Source: Trichomonas vaginalis G3
Lineage: Eukaryota; Parabasalia; Trichomonadida; Trichomonadidae
DNA: 64,000 nucleotides
Direction of reading: 5' to 3'
Assembly (NCBI RefSeq): GCF_026262505.1
Contig: NC_067204.1
Coordinates: forward strand, 14,216,522 to 14,280,521
Each line of letters begins with the position of its first letter. Position 1 is the stretch's first letter. Of the stretch, positions 27,593-38,800 are shown piece by piece. Both the position numbers and the translations under genes were made by a program. The notes beneath the pieces are model-generated. The model saw only the letters and a list, made by a program, of their open reading frames with translations, made no database searches and was not told the origin of the DNA.

Positions 27593-28246
27593 ATGTCAGA
27601 TGAGCAAGGCATTATAGATACAATCAATCTGGCTATCAAGACCCAGGAAGAAATGAAAGCTCAGCTATTAAGCGAAATTGCAAAGCTTGAACAACAGAAC
27701 AATTCTCCTTCGAAAACTGAAGCAACAATAAAATTCTACAGATCATCAATAGAACACTTAGAAATTGAAAAACAATCATTAAATGAAAAGATTCATCAGA
27801 TGAAACAAGTCGAGTATCCAACGCTTCAACAAAAATTACAAAGAATCACTCAAAAGAACCAATCTGTTGAAGCAAGGATCAAAAGCTTGAAGAAAGTCAG
27901 ACATGAAGAAATTTTGAAGAAGATGGATAAACCAGAACGCGCTAAAAAGCATGTATTAAAATATATCGAGAAAGTAAAGAAGGAAATACAAGATTTAACC
28001 AAGGATGGAGACAACCTCAACAAGAAGATTGTTGAATCAAAAGATCAGCTCCAAAGACTTCAGCAAGCTAATCTCACAACACAAAGACAAGCAGCTCATA
28101 CTTCATGGGCTTCGGAAATCAGTGATGAGGCTTTACACAACTCTACGACTAGTGCTAGACCACGTAAAAGACCATTGAGATCTTTACAAGCAAGAAATTC
28201 TGCTTATCTCCCACCAGATCCTACTAGATTTTCACCTTATTTTTAA
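27593..28246 (+). CDS. Coiled-coil protein, unknown function
   Basis: An intact 217-residue frame. Residues about 20-170 are almost continuous coiled coil (E/K/Q heptads, no proline). The C-terminal about 45 residues are basic and low in structure ('SARPRKRPLRSLQARNSAYL') and end 'FSPYF'. The stop codon is followed by AAG, giving the TAAA signal common in trichomonad genes. It is the first host gene after the Maverick element. A cytoskeletal or scaffold role is only a guess. Confidence 0.65.
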   Translation: MSDEQGIIDTINLAIKTQEEMKAQLLSEIAKLEQQNNSPSKTEATIKFYRSSIEHLEIEKQSLNEKIHQMKQVEYPTLQQKLQRITQKNQSVEARIKSLKKVRHEEILKKMDKPERAKKHVLKYIEKVKKEIQDLTKDGDNLNKKIVESKDQLQRLQQANLTTQRQAAHTSWASEISDEALHNSTTSARPRKRPLRSLQARNSAYLPPDPTRFSPYF

Positions 28247-28596
28247 AGATGATCGGATTATTTGTCTTGTATATTAAATAGAATCATAAAGAATAAAAAA
28301 TTTCACTTCAATTCGAATATGAAATTAAATGATTTTAGGAACTGTTAATCTTAATTCTAGTGGCTCTGTTATAGAGGAATTATGAACTTTGAAAGATTTT
28401 TTGAAAAAATATTTTTATGAATTAAAGATTAACTAGATATGTCTTTCAAATTAAGTATATTTTCAAGAGTACATTTATATGGCATATATTAATTGAAATT
28501 GAATTTTTTTATAATAATTTTATTATTAGAATAAGAACAAAATTCTGTAAAACAATATTTTATTCTATTAAATGAATAACAATAAACCTTAGTTTG
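28247..28596. other. Intergenic, convergent
   Basis: About 350 AT-rich bases between a plus-strand and a minus-strand gene that converge. Nothing beyond the two 3' regions is seen. Confidence 0.5.
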
Positions 28597-29355
28597 TTAC
28601 ATGAAAGACTTTGATGATTCCGAATTTTTGTCGTCTTCGACGATAAGTGGAATAACAAATGTTGGGAGGTTCAAAGGCCTATCCTGTGTTAATTCTATGC
28701 TAATTCTAGTATTTCTAACAATATTATCTTTTGCTTCCATTTGCTTGATCGCGTTGAGAGCATCATCAGGTGTTTCGAACTGAACATATGCTGTAGTTTC
28801 GCGAATTTCTATCTGTTTAATATAGCCGAATGAGCGAAAGTCGTCCCAAACCATTCTTCTAGTTAGAGGAGCTCTGTAGCCATAAATTAATATGGTTCTG
28901 CTAGGTGAGTCTTTTGATGGGCGAATTCCATCTCTTGAAAAGTCTTTACGACGATCATCGCGAGAATATGGTCGAGATTCATAATTTCGCTGAGGATAAC
29001 TCCTCTGATTATAAGATTCTTGAGGTCTATAATTGTTATAGCTGCGATCTGTTTGCGAATCTTGTCTTGGATAAGAAGGAGCAGGAGGTGCTGGTTGTGG
29101 TGCAGGACGTGTTTCAGCGGCCACACCAACAGACACAGGTTCCGTTGCTTCAATGAGAGAGCCATTAATAAAGTTGCCATTCATTTTATCACGTATTTCC
29201 TTAGCAAGTGATTCACTTCCAACATAAACTTGAACGTTATCCTTTCCTGGAATAATATTTTTAATATCTGAAATGCCATTTTCGTTGAGATATGTCTTGA
29301 TTTTGTCAGGACTTGCAAATAATGGCGATATAGCTACATAATATTCTTGAGTCAT
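28597..29355 (-). CDS. RRM RNA-binding protein
   Basis: A 252-residue frame. Residues about 155-225 form an RNA recognition motif: RNP2-like 'RTILIYGY' and RNP1-like 'TAYVQFETPDDA' in the right spacing. Residues 1-75 ('EYYVAISPLFASPDKIKTYL') look like a second, degenerate RRM fold with 'VQVYVGSESLAKEI'. Between them lies an Arg/Ser/Tyr/Pro/Gln-rich linker, as in splicing or mRNA-export factors. A TCACT initiator-like site lies near 29,380, about 25 bases upstream of the start. The exact role (splicing, export or stability) cannot be told. Confidence 0.75.
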   Translation of the reverse strand: MTQEYYVAISPLFASPDKIKTYLNENGISDIKNIIPGKDNVQVYVGSESLAKEIRDKMNGNFINGSLIEATEPVSVGVAAETRPAPQPAPPAPSYPRQDSQTDRSYNNYRPQESYNQRSYPQRNYESRPYSRDDRRKDFSRDGIRPSKDSPSRTILIYGYRAPLTRRMVWDDFRSFGYIKQIEIRETTAYVQFETPDDALNAIKQMEAKDNIVRNTRISIELTQDRPLNLPTFVIPLIVEDDKNSESSKSFM

Positions 29356-29732
29356 TGCTCAAATCTACAAAAAGTGACATTTACTTTCATGAATAACAAA
29401 CTCAAGCCATTTTTATTAAATTTAACTTAGAGTCAAGCTTTAAATTTGAAATATTTCTATAAAAATTTCATTTTTCTACTATTAGAGATATTTGGATTAT
29501 GAAATATTCGAATTAAGGCCTTATTTTATTGGATATGATTATACTACTTATTGCTATAAGGAAAACAAATTCTCAGCTAATAATTGTATAAGATGATCAA
29601 AAATCAAAAAAATGGAGAAGTTAATGCTAATATCAGAAACTAAAGTATTACCTATAAGTATGCTGTTCAATTAGAAAGGTAAATTTAACTAAAAACAAGT
29701 GTTTTATTATTAAATTTAACAAACAAACAAAA
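29356..29732. other. Intergenic
   Basis: About 380 AT-rich bases between two minus-strand genes. The right end is the 3' region of the AP-3 mu gene and the left end is the promoter of the RRM gene, with a TCAYW initiator candidate near 29,380. No further gene is seen. Confidence 0.5.
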
Positions 29733-30923
29733 TTATACTGTATTAAAGTCATAAACACCACTTTTTGTTGAGTATTTGATACCTTTTGTCAAGTTCTTTG
29801 CATTAGTTTCGATATCAAAGTTGTCTACTTTCAATCCGGAATAAGTATAGTTAGGAGCAACAAATTGAGCATGTATGAAGATGCTCTTTGATCTTGCAGT
29901 AGTTAGATTAGTTATTGAAGCACTTCCATTCAATATTGGAGGAGTATTTCCTAATGAATCAATTTTCCAAACGACAGTTCTTGTTGAATGAATGAAATCT
30001 GTTGTTCCAACAATAGAAGCCATTGATGGCATCGAAATACCTTCAGGAAGGTCAAAGGAAATCTGGATATTTGTTAATTTTTGAGTAAGATTTTGATCAC
30101 TACGCAAAATAATCTCAAAAACTACACTAACAGATGACCATGAAAACTTTGGAGTTATAAATAATGGTAATTGGCTTGCCGATGGTTCAGCAACGTATTT
30201 CATTAAACAAAATGAGCCATCGCTTGGAACAAACTGTATTCTTCTGGCTAAATGCTGTTTGGCATCAACACAGCGATGGTATGATACCTCAACGAATTTC
30301 TTAGGAACGAAAAATGAAATTCCAACTAATGGATCGCCATCAATGCGACAAAATACATTCACATTGCCTCTAACAACGTTTAAATTGATTTTGCCGTCGC
30401 ATGAAATATGAGCATCGATGTATTCAACCACAGAAATCATGAATTCAGGATTTCCACGTGTTTTTGTAGTACCTCTCCAAGGAAATCTTCTATCTACTGA
30501 CATTGTTGTATCTAATACACCGGAGAATGATGCAATTAAGCAGCTAGGTTCATCAAGAAATGGATATCCTTCGTCAACTGCTTGGTCAAGTACTTTGTAG
30601 AGCATAGGATATTCGGTTTTGATTGTTTCACCTGTTAATCCTCCTTTAATCAGCGATGAAATTAATTTTGCTGTATTTACAATAAATTGTGAAGTAAATG
30701 TTAAAATACTTTCATTTCCATCACATACTGCGATAAAATATATATCTCCTTCGTTATGTATTAAAAATGTAGTGCCAAAAGATTCGAATAATGGCGGAAT
30801 TTTATTATTGAGCTGTATTACTTTAAGAATTGGTTCTAAATCATGCCTATCGAATATACCAATGTAATTTTTCTCTGCAATAACTTCGCCATTTTTATTA
30901 GCGATGAAAATACTGCGAAGCAT
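29733..30923 (-). CDS. AP-3 complex mu (medium) subunit
   Basis: The medium chain of the AP-3 clathrin-type adaptor, which selects cargo by tyrosine signals for transport from endosome or Golgi to lysosome-like organelles. The 396-residue length is close to the family's usual 415. Residues 1 to about 140 form a longin-like domain ('IRSIFIANKNGEVIAEKNYI'-type start). Residues about 170-396 form the mu homology domain, opening with 'FPWRGTTKTRGNPEFMISVV', which matches the AP-3 'iPWRr......NeaYfDvvE' box, and closing with 'GLKVDNFDI' and 'GIKYSTKSGVYDF', which match the AP-3 C-terminus. The frame is intact. AP-3 rather than AP-1/2/4 is judged from these boxes. Confidence 0.85.
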   Translation of the reverse strand: MLRSIFIANKNGEVIAEKNYIGIFDRHDLEPILKVIQLNNKIPPLFESFGTTFLIHNEGDIYFIAVCDGNESILTFTSQFIVNTAKLISSLIKGGLTGETIKTEYPMLYKVLDQAVDEGYPFLDEPSCLIASFSGVLDTTMSVDRRFPWRGTTKTRGNPEFMISVVEYIDAHISCDGKINLNVVRGNVNVFCRIDGDPLVGISFFVPKKFVEVSYHRCVDAKQHLARRIQFVPSDGSFCLMKYVAEPSASQLPLFITPKFSWSSVSVVFEIILRSDQNLTQKLTNIQISFDLPEGISMPSMASIVGTTDFIHSTRTVVWKIDSLGNTPPILNGSASITNLTTARSKSIFIHAQFVAPNYTYSGLKVDNFDIETNAKNLTKGIKYSTKSGVYDFNTV

Positions 30924-31409
30924 CTGAAAAAAACAAAATTGAATTCAGAAATTTCACTTCATGAAAAAAGTTAAGAGAATGAGATGCTATAATTAGGTTG
31001 TATACCAGATCGTAACAGTTTTTACCTTTTACTTGTCCTTCTTGGCCAGTGGTGCAATTATCAGGTTCTCTAAAAAGAGAGATTGTTTGAATTCTTATTA
31101 AAAAGAAGAATCTTGTTAAAAGATCATGTTCCAATCATTTATATGTACATCAATAACAATTTGATAGTTCTATTCTAGTGGAATTTTAATCAAATCAATA
31201 AAATATTGGTGCTATTTAAAGAAAATAATAAAATCTCAGGTAAATTCTTAAATTACCTCAGAACTTATATGTTTGAGATATAATAGATTTAGATAAAAAT
31301 GGAAATATATTTTATATCCAAAATAAATGTGTTTAAAGAACACAAAAAGGAGTACATGATTTTATTGAATGTAAATTTGAGTTGCATATAAAGAAATAAA
31401 ATACAATAA
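30924..31409. other. Intergenic
   Basis: About 490 bases between two minus-strand genes. It contains the AP-3 mu upstream region (TTTTTTCAG just before the start) and the Rab gene's 3' region. Short frames here have no protein-like texture. Confidence 0.5.
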
Positions 31410-32009
31410 TTAGCAACAACCGGATTTTTGTTCTTTTGCAGGTGGAGGAAGGCCTGTGGCACTCTTCGGCATCTTCGATTGTCTCTTTTCATGCTCTTCT
31501 TCGAATTGAGCTAAGAGTTGATCAATAAATGTCTTGAATAAGTTTTTAATGCCATAACCTTGCAAAGCTGAGGTTTCAATATATGTGCATCCATGTGCTT
31601 GTGCCCAAGCCTGACCTTGTTCAGTTGTTATAACCCTTTGTTCAGCAAGGTCATTTTTATTTCCAACGATCATAACAATTGTATTTTCGCAGCCTGCATT
31701 TCTATAGAAATTGAGCCATTCATCTAAACTGTCGAATGATTTTTGGTTTGTTATATCAAAAACTAAGATTGCGCCCGCAGAGCTTCTGAAATAGATTGGA
31801 CCGAGGCTCCTGTATTGTTCTTGGCCAGCTGTATCCCAAATTTGAAGTTCTATTGGTTTTCCGTTTCTTGTTTCATTATGTGACTCATATAAAGCTCCAA
31901 CTGTACTTGGTTCGGATTGATCAAAGCTATTTCTTAAAAATCTGTTAACTATTGATGTTTTTCCGACCGCGCTGTCGCCAATCATAACCGAGCGGAAAGT
32001 GCACTTCAT
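31410..32009 (-). CDS. Rab-family small GTPase
   Basis: A membrane-traffic GTPase. The start chosen is the ATG at 32,009 ('MKCTFRSVMIGDSAVGKTSI'); the frame is open upstream, but those 19 residues are not Rab-like. From this start: P-loop GDSAVGKTS (about residues 10-18), switch I with a threonine in 'EPSTVGALY', WDTAGQE (about 58-64), NKND and ETSAL guanine-binding motifs, and a C-terminal 'KSGCC' for double prenylation. About 199 residues, normal for Rabs. Switch I lacks the classic 'TIG' (it has 'TVG'). The subgroup looks like the Rab5/Rab21/Rab22 region, but this is not firm. Confidence 0.9.
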   Translation of the reverse strand: MKCTFRSVMIGDSAVGKTSIVNRFLRNSFDQSEPSTVGALYESHNETRNGKPIELQIWDTAGQEQYRSLGPIYFRSSAGAILVFDITNQKSFDSLDEWLNFYRNAGCENTIVMIVGNKNDLAEQRVITTEQGQAWAQAHGCTYIETSALQGYGIKNLFKTFIDQLLAQFEEEHEKRQSKMPKSATGLPPPAKEQKSGCC

Positions 32010-32582
32010 TACGATATTTTTTGAGTTTTTATCGTCAGCGGTACAATATTGAAAATTGGTTTTCAATACAATTTAATCGTTTAACTCTCAATTTTGTGTT
32101 CCCATTATTTTTCCATTGGCTGTTCTCGACCAACGACAAAAGATTAATTAGTAGTTAAGATATTACTCAGATACCAGAAATAAAACACATGATATGCATT
32201 ATTCTCTCTAATTTTCTACTTTATTGTTTTTTTATTATGATTTTGAATAAATAGGGATGATTTGATTATCTTGGGATACTATTAGATGAACAATGCATTT
32301 CTTAGCTATATATTCTTATATAAAAGAAAGATTAAAAGTTTTATTTTTGAAATTATCAAGCCAATGTAAAATTTATTCACTAAATAATATAACAAGCCAT
32401 ATCTAAGGGTATATGATATTTATTGAAAAATAATAAAAAATACGAATTTAATGTTTCGGATTTGAAGCTTGAATTTACGCTAAACAAATTGTTTTCATTG
32501 ATACCTATATTCTTATTGTTATCAAAATTATTTTCTGTCTTTTGACGCTTTCAATGTTAACCCTTCAATGTTTTATGACATT
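32010..32582. other. Intergenic
   Basis: About 570 AT-rich bases between minus-strand genes. No gene, repeat or structured element is supported. Confidence 0.5.
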
Positions 32583-32978
32583 TCAATTAGCTAGTTGAAT
32601 ATCAAATAAACTGTATAATCGATCCAGAATATCAGTTAGATCTTTTAGTTGTAAATCTTTGTTATTATTCAAATAATCATTAACTGCATTGTATACCATA
32701 CTCCAGTCTTTTGTTTTCCGAATCATATTAAATTTTTTAATATTTTCTTCAGTTGAATTGTCGATGGGAGTAATATGCTCGGTTTTGGTTCCCATATCTT
32801 TGATCAATCCATCGATTTCTTTTAATAATGCACTGAGTTCTTCGGCAAGTAATTTTTTAGATGTCATCCTTTCGTAATTTTTCATTTGAAGCAATACATT
32901 AGTTTTCGAATCTTTTTTGACCTGCTCAATAAGATCATCTAGCTCGTAAGCTTTTTGCGATTGTTGACCTTGTGACAT
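32583..32978 (-). CDS. Small helical protein, unknown
   Basis: The start chosen is the ATG at 32,978 ('MSQGQQSQKAYELDDLIEQV'); nine codons upstream are hydrophobic and derive from AT-rich leader. The product of about 131 residues is all helical, with a coiled coil at about residues 10-65 and leucine-rich helices at the C-terminus ('LKDLTDILDRLYSLFDIQLA'). No family is recognised. It could be a subunit of a larger complex such as a proteasome- or tether-associated small protein, but nothing shows this. Confidence 0.6.
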   Translation of the reverse strand: MSQGQQSQKAYELDDLIEQVKKDSKTNVLLQMKNYERMTSKKLLAEELSALLKEIDGLIKDMGTKTEHITPIDNSTEENIKKFNMIRKTKDWSMVYNAVNDYLNNNKDLQLKDLTDILDRLYSLFDIQLAN

Positions 32979-33295
32979 TAAAAAAAATGAAAAATTTTCC
33001 ATCAATTATAAATCATGTTGAAATTATTAATTGGAATTTTTCGTCGGATAGATATCACCTGAAAGTATTCAAATTGGATCTCTGAGGTGAGATTGTGAAT
33101 CAAAATTACAGAATGCTATGGCTGCATATAAAATCCTTTTGAATGTGTGCATAAAATACTTATATCTATTTGTAGATTATATAAATCGAAGAACTGTTTG
33201 ATAAATGAAATAAATATAGAAAAAATTTTATTAATATATAATTCTAACAAATATAAAACATTAAATATATAATTGAACATACATTTCTTACAAGA

Positions 33296-35482
33296 TCATG
33301 TTACAGAAGCAAAAAATGCATAAAGAGATCCATATTCTTCTTTTGTGAAGACGCATTCAAGCAAATTTTGAGGGAAGAATGATAAACAATTGTTCAAATT
33401 TTGCGCCATCATGCCAGGATTGGAAATAATTGGTGGTGCAAAGCAACGAACAAGTGAATTATCAATGTGGTTAACGCTTGCGTATTTAAGCACAGAAATG
33501 CAGTCTTGAGCAAGTCTTATGGCATCTGGGATAAGCGATGATGTAATAATCTGAGGTCTAATCAATTTCTGAAGATTTCCGATTTCTCCTTCAGCATATT
33601 GCTTTGGATACCTCGCTCCGAGAAATGGTTCACTTTTTACGTTTGGTGATAAGCTCATTACTAATCCAGTTGCAACATACTTTCCGAAAGCTTCGTATGA
33701 AGGGCCGCACATCTCTTGGATCTTTTCAATAGCAGATGTGATGAATGATCGAGGCATTATGTCATATGTCTTTTGGAATTTTTCAAATAATAATATTCCA
33801 ATCGACATCATTGGGTTTTCTGATGGCATTGCATGGTTTACAGCATCTAGAGTGAATATCATTGTCGAAAGTCTGTTGACTCTCTTCCTATGGTTTTCAA
33901 TTTCGAGCCATCTCTTTTTAATCTCTTCATTAAGCTTCTGTGGGATTTCATTCATTGTGTCTCCTTGTGAGAACAGTAACCAGTGGATTTCAGTGGATAA
34001 TTGTGGATGGGAAGCCGAAACTGTCGTATTTTCTGCAGTTTTGAAGGCTTCAAAGAAGCTTTGCTGGCCATAAGGAAGTCTAAGGTCTCTGTTGGATAGA
34101 ATACGATATATTGGACTAAGTGACATTGTTTTTTCGAAGGCTGTTGACGCGATATTCATATACTTCAAAGAATAACATGGGAACCAAAAGAAATGGTCAT
34201 TATAATCTTCAAGTTTGTCGGCAAGTGCTTGCTGGAACACTAAATCAATGGAGCGATCGATTGATTTCGGAAGCATGGCCATATGTTGAAGAGAAGCAAC
34301 GAATCGGAATAGTAATGCGAGGCTGTGTGTAGTCATAAGAAGTGGCTGATGAGCACACTGGACTATGTTGCAGAATTCTTGAAGAGATGGAAGAGATCCT
34401 GAAGCAGAATAAGAAGAAATATCAGTAATTACGGACATCGGATCGAAATCGGCGAAATTGGGATCAGAATTGATCTGCTTGACAAACTCTGGATCAATAT
34501 TTTCCAAATTTCCGAATTTTATTTGGAAAACGTTCCAAATTTCGTAAAAATACGCAACATCTGAGAGTGGAACAAGGCGACGAACAATATACAATAGAGG
34601 GAATTTGAAATATTGCTGTATAATTGCATCAAAAAATAAATATTGAACCATTTGTTCATATTCTGACTTAAAATCTTTTCCATTAGATTCACAAAGTGAT
34701 TCTAATTTGTCGTGTAATAATTTGAATAATGTATTTAATACTGAAGGAAGTTCATAATAATATTTGTGAATATTTTCAACAATTTGAATTGCTTTGGCAA
34801 CTAAATACGTATGATTTCTTTGATAAAGTATTGGCTGTTGAATATAATCGTTGAAAACAGGAAGAATTGCTTGATCGATGAAATTATTAAAATCTAATGA
34901 AGTGTAGAAGCCTCTCATGGCATTAAACATCCAGTCATTCCTGAATTTTTGAATAAAATCGGGTTTTGTTGAATAGATTTCACCAAACCATTTGACTAAG
35001 TTTTCTGCGTAAGCATTTGCAGGTTCCAACGCCCAGCAGTATCCAAATAATGTTGGAAACACGCACCTAACGAGGAACTCGCATGGACTAGCAAGAAAAC
35101 GTCCAGGAGGGAACTTGCTTGGGTTTAATTTGTAAAAAGCTGGAAGGAAGTTTTCAAGACTTTCAAGAAATGTATTTAGGAATGCTTTCATTGGGCCTTT
35201 CGAGAAATCTGACGGTAAATCGATTGCTGCAAAATTATCGAAAATTTCTTTTTGATTTGAAAGAAAAATATCTGATTTAAGTATACTATTAAGTGAATCT
35301 TCTGAGTTGACATCAAATGTTTCGGCAATGAAGATCCGTTGAACGTAATAATGCTTACTTACAATTGTTTTTTTAAGAAGCAAAATTAATTCTTCCTGAT
35401 TCTCGTCAATATGCTTGTTAACAAGCACAGATGCTGCCTGCTGACGTAATACTTCTTTTTGATAATCAACACAGTTCTTCAT
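33296..35482 (-). CDS. Large helical protein, possible RasGAP-like domain
   Basis: The frame opens at 35,623, but the ATG at 35,482 ('MKNCVDYQKEVLRQQAASVL') fits better because the codons before it are AT-rich leader. The product of about 728 residues is helical with no membrane segment. Around residue 135 it reads 'PCEFLVRCVFPTLFGYCWAL', similar to the 'FLRf..PA' signature of Ras GTPase-activating domains, and a second such pattern, 'LVRCFAPPIISNPG', lies near the C-terminus. This suggests a RasGAP-type fold as in GAPVD1-like proteins. An arginine finger was not located, so the call is tentative. The gene stands two genes away from a Rab. Confidence 0.35.
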   Translation of the reverse strand: MKNCVDYQKEVLRQQAASVLVNKHIDENQEELILLLKKTIVSKHYYVQRIFIAETFDVNSEDSLNSILKSDIFLSNQKEIFDNFAAIDLPSDFSKGPMKAFLNTFLESLENFLPAFYKLNPSKFPPGRFLASPCEFLVRCVFPTLFGYCWALEPANAYAENLVKWFGEIYSTKPDFIQKFRNDWMFNAMRGFYTSLDFNNFIDQAILPVFNDYIQQPILYQRNHTYLVAKAIQIVENIHKYYYELPSVLNTLFKLLHDKLESLCESNGKDFKSEYEQMVQYLFFDAIIQQYFKFPLLYIVRRLVPLSDVAYFYEIWNVFQIKFGNLENIDPEFVKQINSDPNFADFDPMSVITDISSYSASGSLPSLQEFCNIVQCAHQPLLMTTHSLALLFRFVASLQHMAMLPKSIDRSIDLVFQQALADKLEDYNDHFFWFPCYSLKYMNIASTAFEKTMSLSPIYRILSNRDLRLPYGQQSFFEAFKTAENTTVSASHPQLSTEIHWLLFSQGDTMNEIPQKLNEEIKKRWLEIENHRKRVNRLSTMIFTLDAVNHAMPSENPMMSIGILLFEKFQKTYDIMPRSFITSAIEKIQEMCGPSYEAFGKYVATGLVMSLSPNVKSEPFLGARYPKQYAEGEIGNLQKLIRPQIITSSLIPDAIRLAQDCISVLKYASVNHIDNSLVRCFAPPIISNPGMMAQNLNNCLSFFPQNLLECVFTKEEYGSLYAFFASVT

Positions 35483-35860
35483 AAAATCTCTAAAGAAATT
35501 TTTTTTACAAAAAAAAAGTCTCAATATCTTTGAATCGTAAATAAGTCTTATTATTTGAACTTCGTGGTTTGTAGAACATCGATTTCGACATAAATAGACT
35601 TTACTGCTTTCCAATTGCATCATTTAATAAAGATTTTTATATGAATTTTTGAATTTTATCTTGAAAATCTCAAAAACAGATTGCAATTTTAATGCGTTTA
35701 GTCTTAATTGCTTCACTAGTATCATGTATAAGATATTTAATAGGCTTATCAAAGATTTTAGTTCTATTGTATTTCCACATCTAAAAAAAAGATTTATATA
35801 TAATTAATATATATATATTAAAAGAAAAAGAACTTTCAAACATGGAAATAAAATAATATA

Positions 35861-38800
35861 TTATTGATTATTTTGGTCATGGTGAGATTTCCAAATTGCC
35901 AAGTTAGAATTAACTTGGTCAACGTTGACTTGCAGTGCTGGCATAGCTCTAGCAGCAGTGACGAAAAGAGGTAAGCAAACAAATGTGTAGAAGCCGATTT
36001 GTGACTTTGGTTTATCCAAGTGAGCACGATCATTCAAAGGTGATGTATATTCCATGCCACTTGTTTTCTCGAGGTCACCTTGTCTGAAGAATTCTTCGCA
36101 AAGAACATCACACCATTTATCAGCTAATTCGAATGGTCTTGAAACATTAGATATATCAGAACACTTCAAAATAAGCTCCATCATCATGAATCTGTCTTGT
36201 TCATTATCAGGCTTCAAAGGTCCTTCATCCAATCTCTTGTTGATTGCTTCAAGAGTTGAATGGTGTTTACCCATATCTGTTTTCAAGATCAATGCAATAA
36301 TTAAGCTCCAAATCTGTTTGATCAGAGGTGAATCAAATGAACTAAATATATTGCATTTATCATTTGAAACAACTTGAATTGCAACTTGGCAGTGATGTGT
36401 CTCCATGACTGATTGGTTCTTGAACAAAATGCCTAATGGTGTTTCTGCCTTTTCGTTGTAGACATTTGTGAAACCATCATGATTTACATCATGGCAAATA
36501 GCTGCAATCAAAAGAGCATATAATTCAATTGGTTTCAAGATCTTGTAAACTCCTGAAACAACCAATTGATATGAAACAAACTGTGTAACATCAACAGCGT
36601 GTCTCCAATTGTGGTAAGGAACTTTGTTGTATGAATTGCTGATCTCATCCAAGAAATGCAAAAATGTGTCATTTCTGACTTTGAACTGTTTCAAAACACC
36701 GAAATAATTCATCAGATAAAATACAACTCTCAAGTGTCCGATACCATCCCATCTCTGTGCATCGAAGTTAATCTTGAGTAATGTGTCTTGTTTCGTTGGT
36801 TCTATAGTCAAGAACTTTGGAATATCGCCAACATCACGTTCGTTATCCATAAGATATTTTCTAATTCTTGCTTCACTTGCTCCGACTGATGCAACTTTTC
36901 TAAGACGATCTTTATCAATGGAAAGAGCTGCGAATACACAGAAGCAGTTCAAAAGCTTCATATCTTCAGGAAGAATGATGTGGTTAGTACCAATTTGGAT
37001 TGTACCAATGATAGCGTTATCATTAGTAAGTAATGGGAAAGCAATGATCTTTTTTAATTCTATATCTGTATTAATATTCAAACCTTCAAGTTCTTTAAGA
37101 CCTTGTATTTTACCTGTACTTGTTGTAGCTGTTAATTGTCTTCTACTGCTAATCTTTTGGATCTCTTCTTCATCAGCTTCTTGGAAATTGAATGTTTGTT
37201 GTTCGCGTGATTTAATAACAATATCTGCGAATTTTTCACCATCTTTGATCTTTCCTATTTCATCCAACAAAGTTATTTCCTCTGTATCATTATCATAAAC
37301 ATAACAAGCTGCGTATGAACCATTAATAACACCTTTCATTGTTGAAATGAGTTCATGGATGACGTTATTAAGTTGTGCATCCTTTCCCATGGCCGCTGAT
37401 GCTTCAATGAAACTCTTTAAGTTGTTCATCAACTGTAAAGAAGTGTTGTAAAGATTAGCGTTATCTATTGAGATGCCACAGAAAACGTTGAAAGCAACCA
37501 TCATCTTTATATCATCGTCATCGAATGATTTACCATCTTTTCTGTTGATCATCTCTGTAACACCTGCAACAGCACCTCTGTTATCATAAATAGGAACAGT
37601 CAAAAGACTTCTTGTCTTAAAGCCTGTTTGTATATCACTTGTTTTGTCGAAACGAGAATCAGAATAAGCATCTGTGATATTAACACATTCGCCAGAACTA
37701 GCTGTGTATCCAGCAATGCCAACACCGTTCTTAACACGAATAGCAGTGTCCAAGCCACCATGGAAACGAGTGACCAATTCATTCGTTGTTTTATCAAGAA
37801 TGAAAAGAGAACAACGCTCTGTGTTCAAAAGGTTGCAAGCTGTATCCATGATTGTTGGAAGAAGAGAATCTAAATCCAAAACGCCGAAAATAACTTCGGC
37901 AACAGCAAGAAGAGCTTGGAGACGTTCTGAAACAGGTGTCTGCTGATTATTTCCATCAACATCATCAACGGTATCGAATTGTTTAGTGAGGATTGGTGCT
38001 AAAGCATCAATTTTCATGCAATCGATTGTGCTAAATGGCAAAGAATTGGATTTGCCACGAAGAACAACGGCGTAAACGGCATTTCCGACAGCAAATGGTT
38101 GGACTAAGACTGGTTCATCATTGTTGCCATCAACATCTTGGTTAAATGATGGACTTGCCCTTACATTTGGTAATGATATTTGCACGTTGTTTTGTAATGA
38201 GTATAGAGCTGCTCCTGGTGTTTGTATGATATCGAATTGGCCTGTTTCTTGATTGAAATGCTGGAATTGGTTATCCTCGAACTGGAATAAATCAATAGCA
38301 CGAGATCCGAAGTGATTTCGAATTTCAAGAAGGTAATCGCTTGATTTAATATCAGGAATAGCAGAATTAACGATAAAATCGTAGTAATAAGAGAATCTTT
38401 GACAGAATGATGTGGCTTTCTTAATTTCGACATTTGAAAAAGAGTTTTTCTTGGATACAACAACTACACCTTTAGGTTGTTGTTGGCCATTAAGAATTGG
38501 AATGTAAAGACATGGGTCTGTCGAAGGATCGAAAGAAATGTTGTAGTTTACTTGTGATGCTGGTGTTGCAAAGTATTTAACTTCTTTACTGTTGAATACT
38601 GTTGATATAATAGATGAATTTAACGGTACACACTTTGATAATGTAGCACAATATAATTTTTCTGGTTGTATTGATGTAAGAAAACAGTATGCGTTATTAG
38701 CGTTGAATTTCTTGGTTAATACCATTTCTAATGCAACATTTAGCGGTCTGTTGCTTGACAAAAGTACAATATTTTCAATGACTTTTGTGATTGACATCTT

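Noticed and set aside
30924-30935. 3' splice site (TTTTTTCAG) before the AP-3 mu start
   Set aside because: Trichomonad introns end in an ACTAACACACAG-type signal, which is absent; the gene is complete without an intron.
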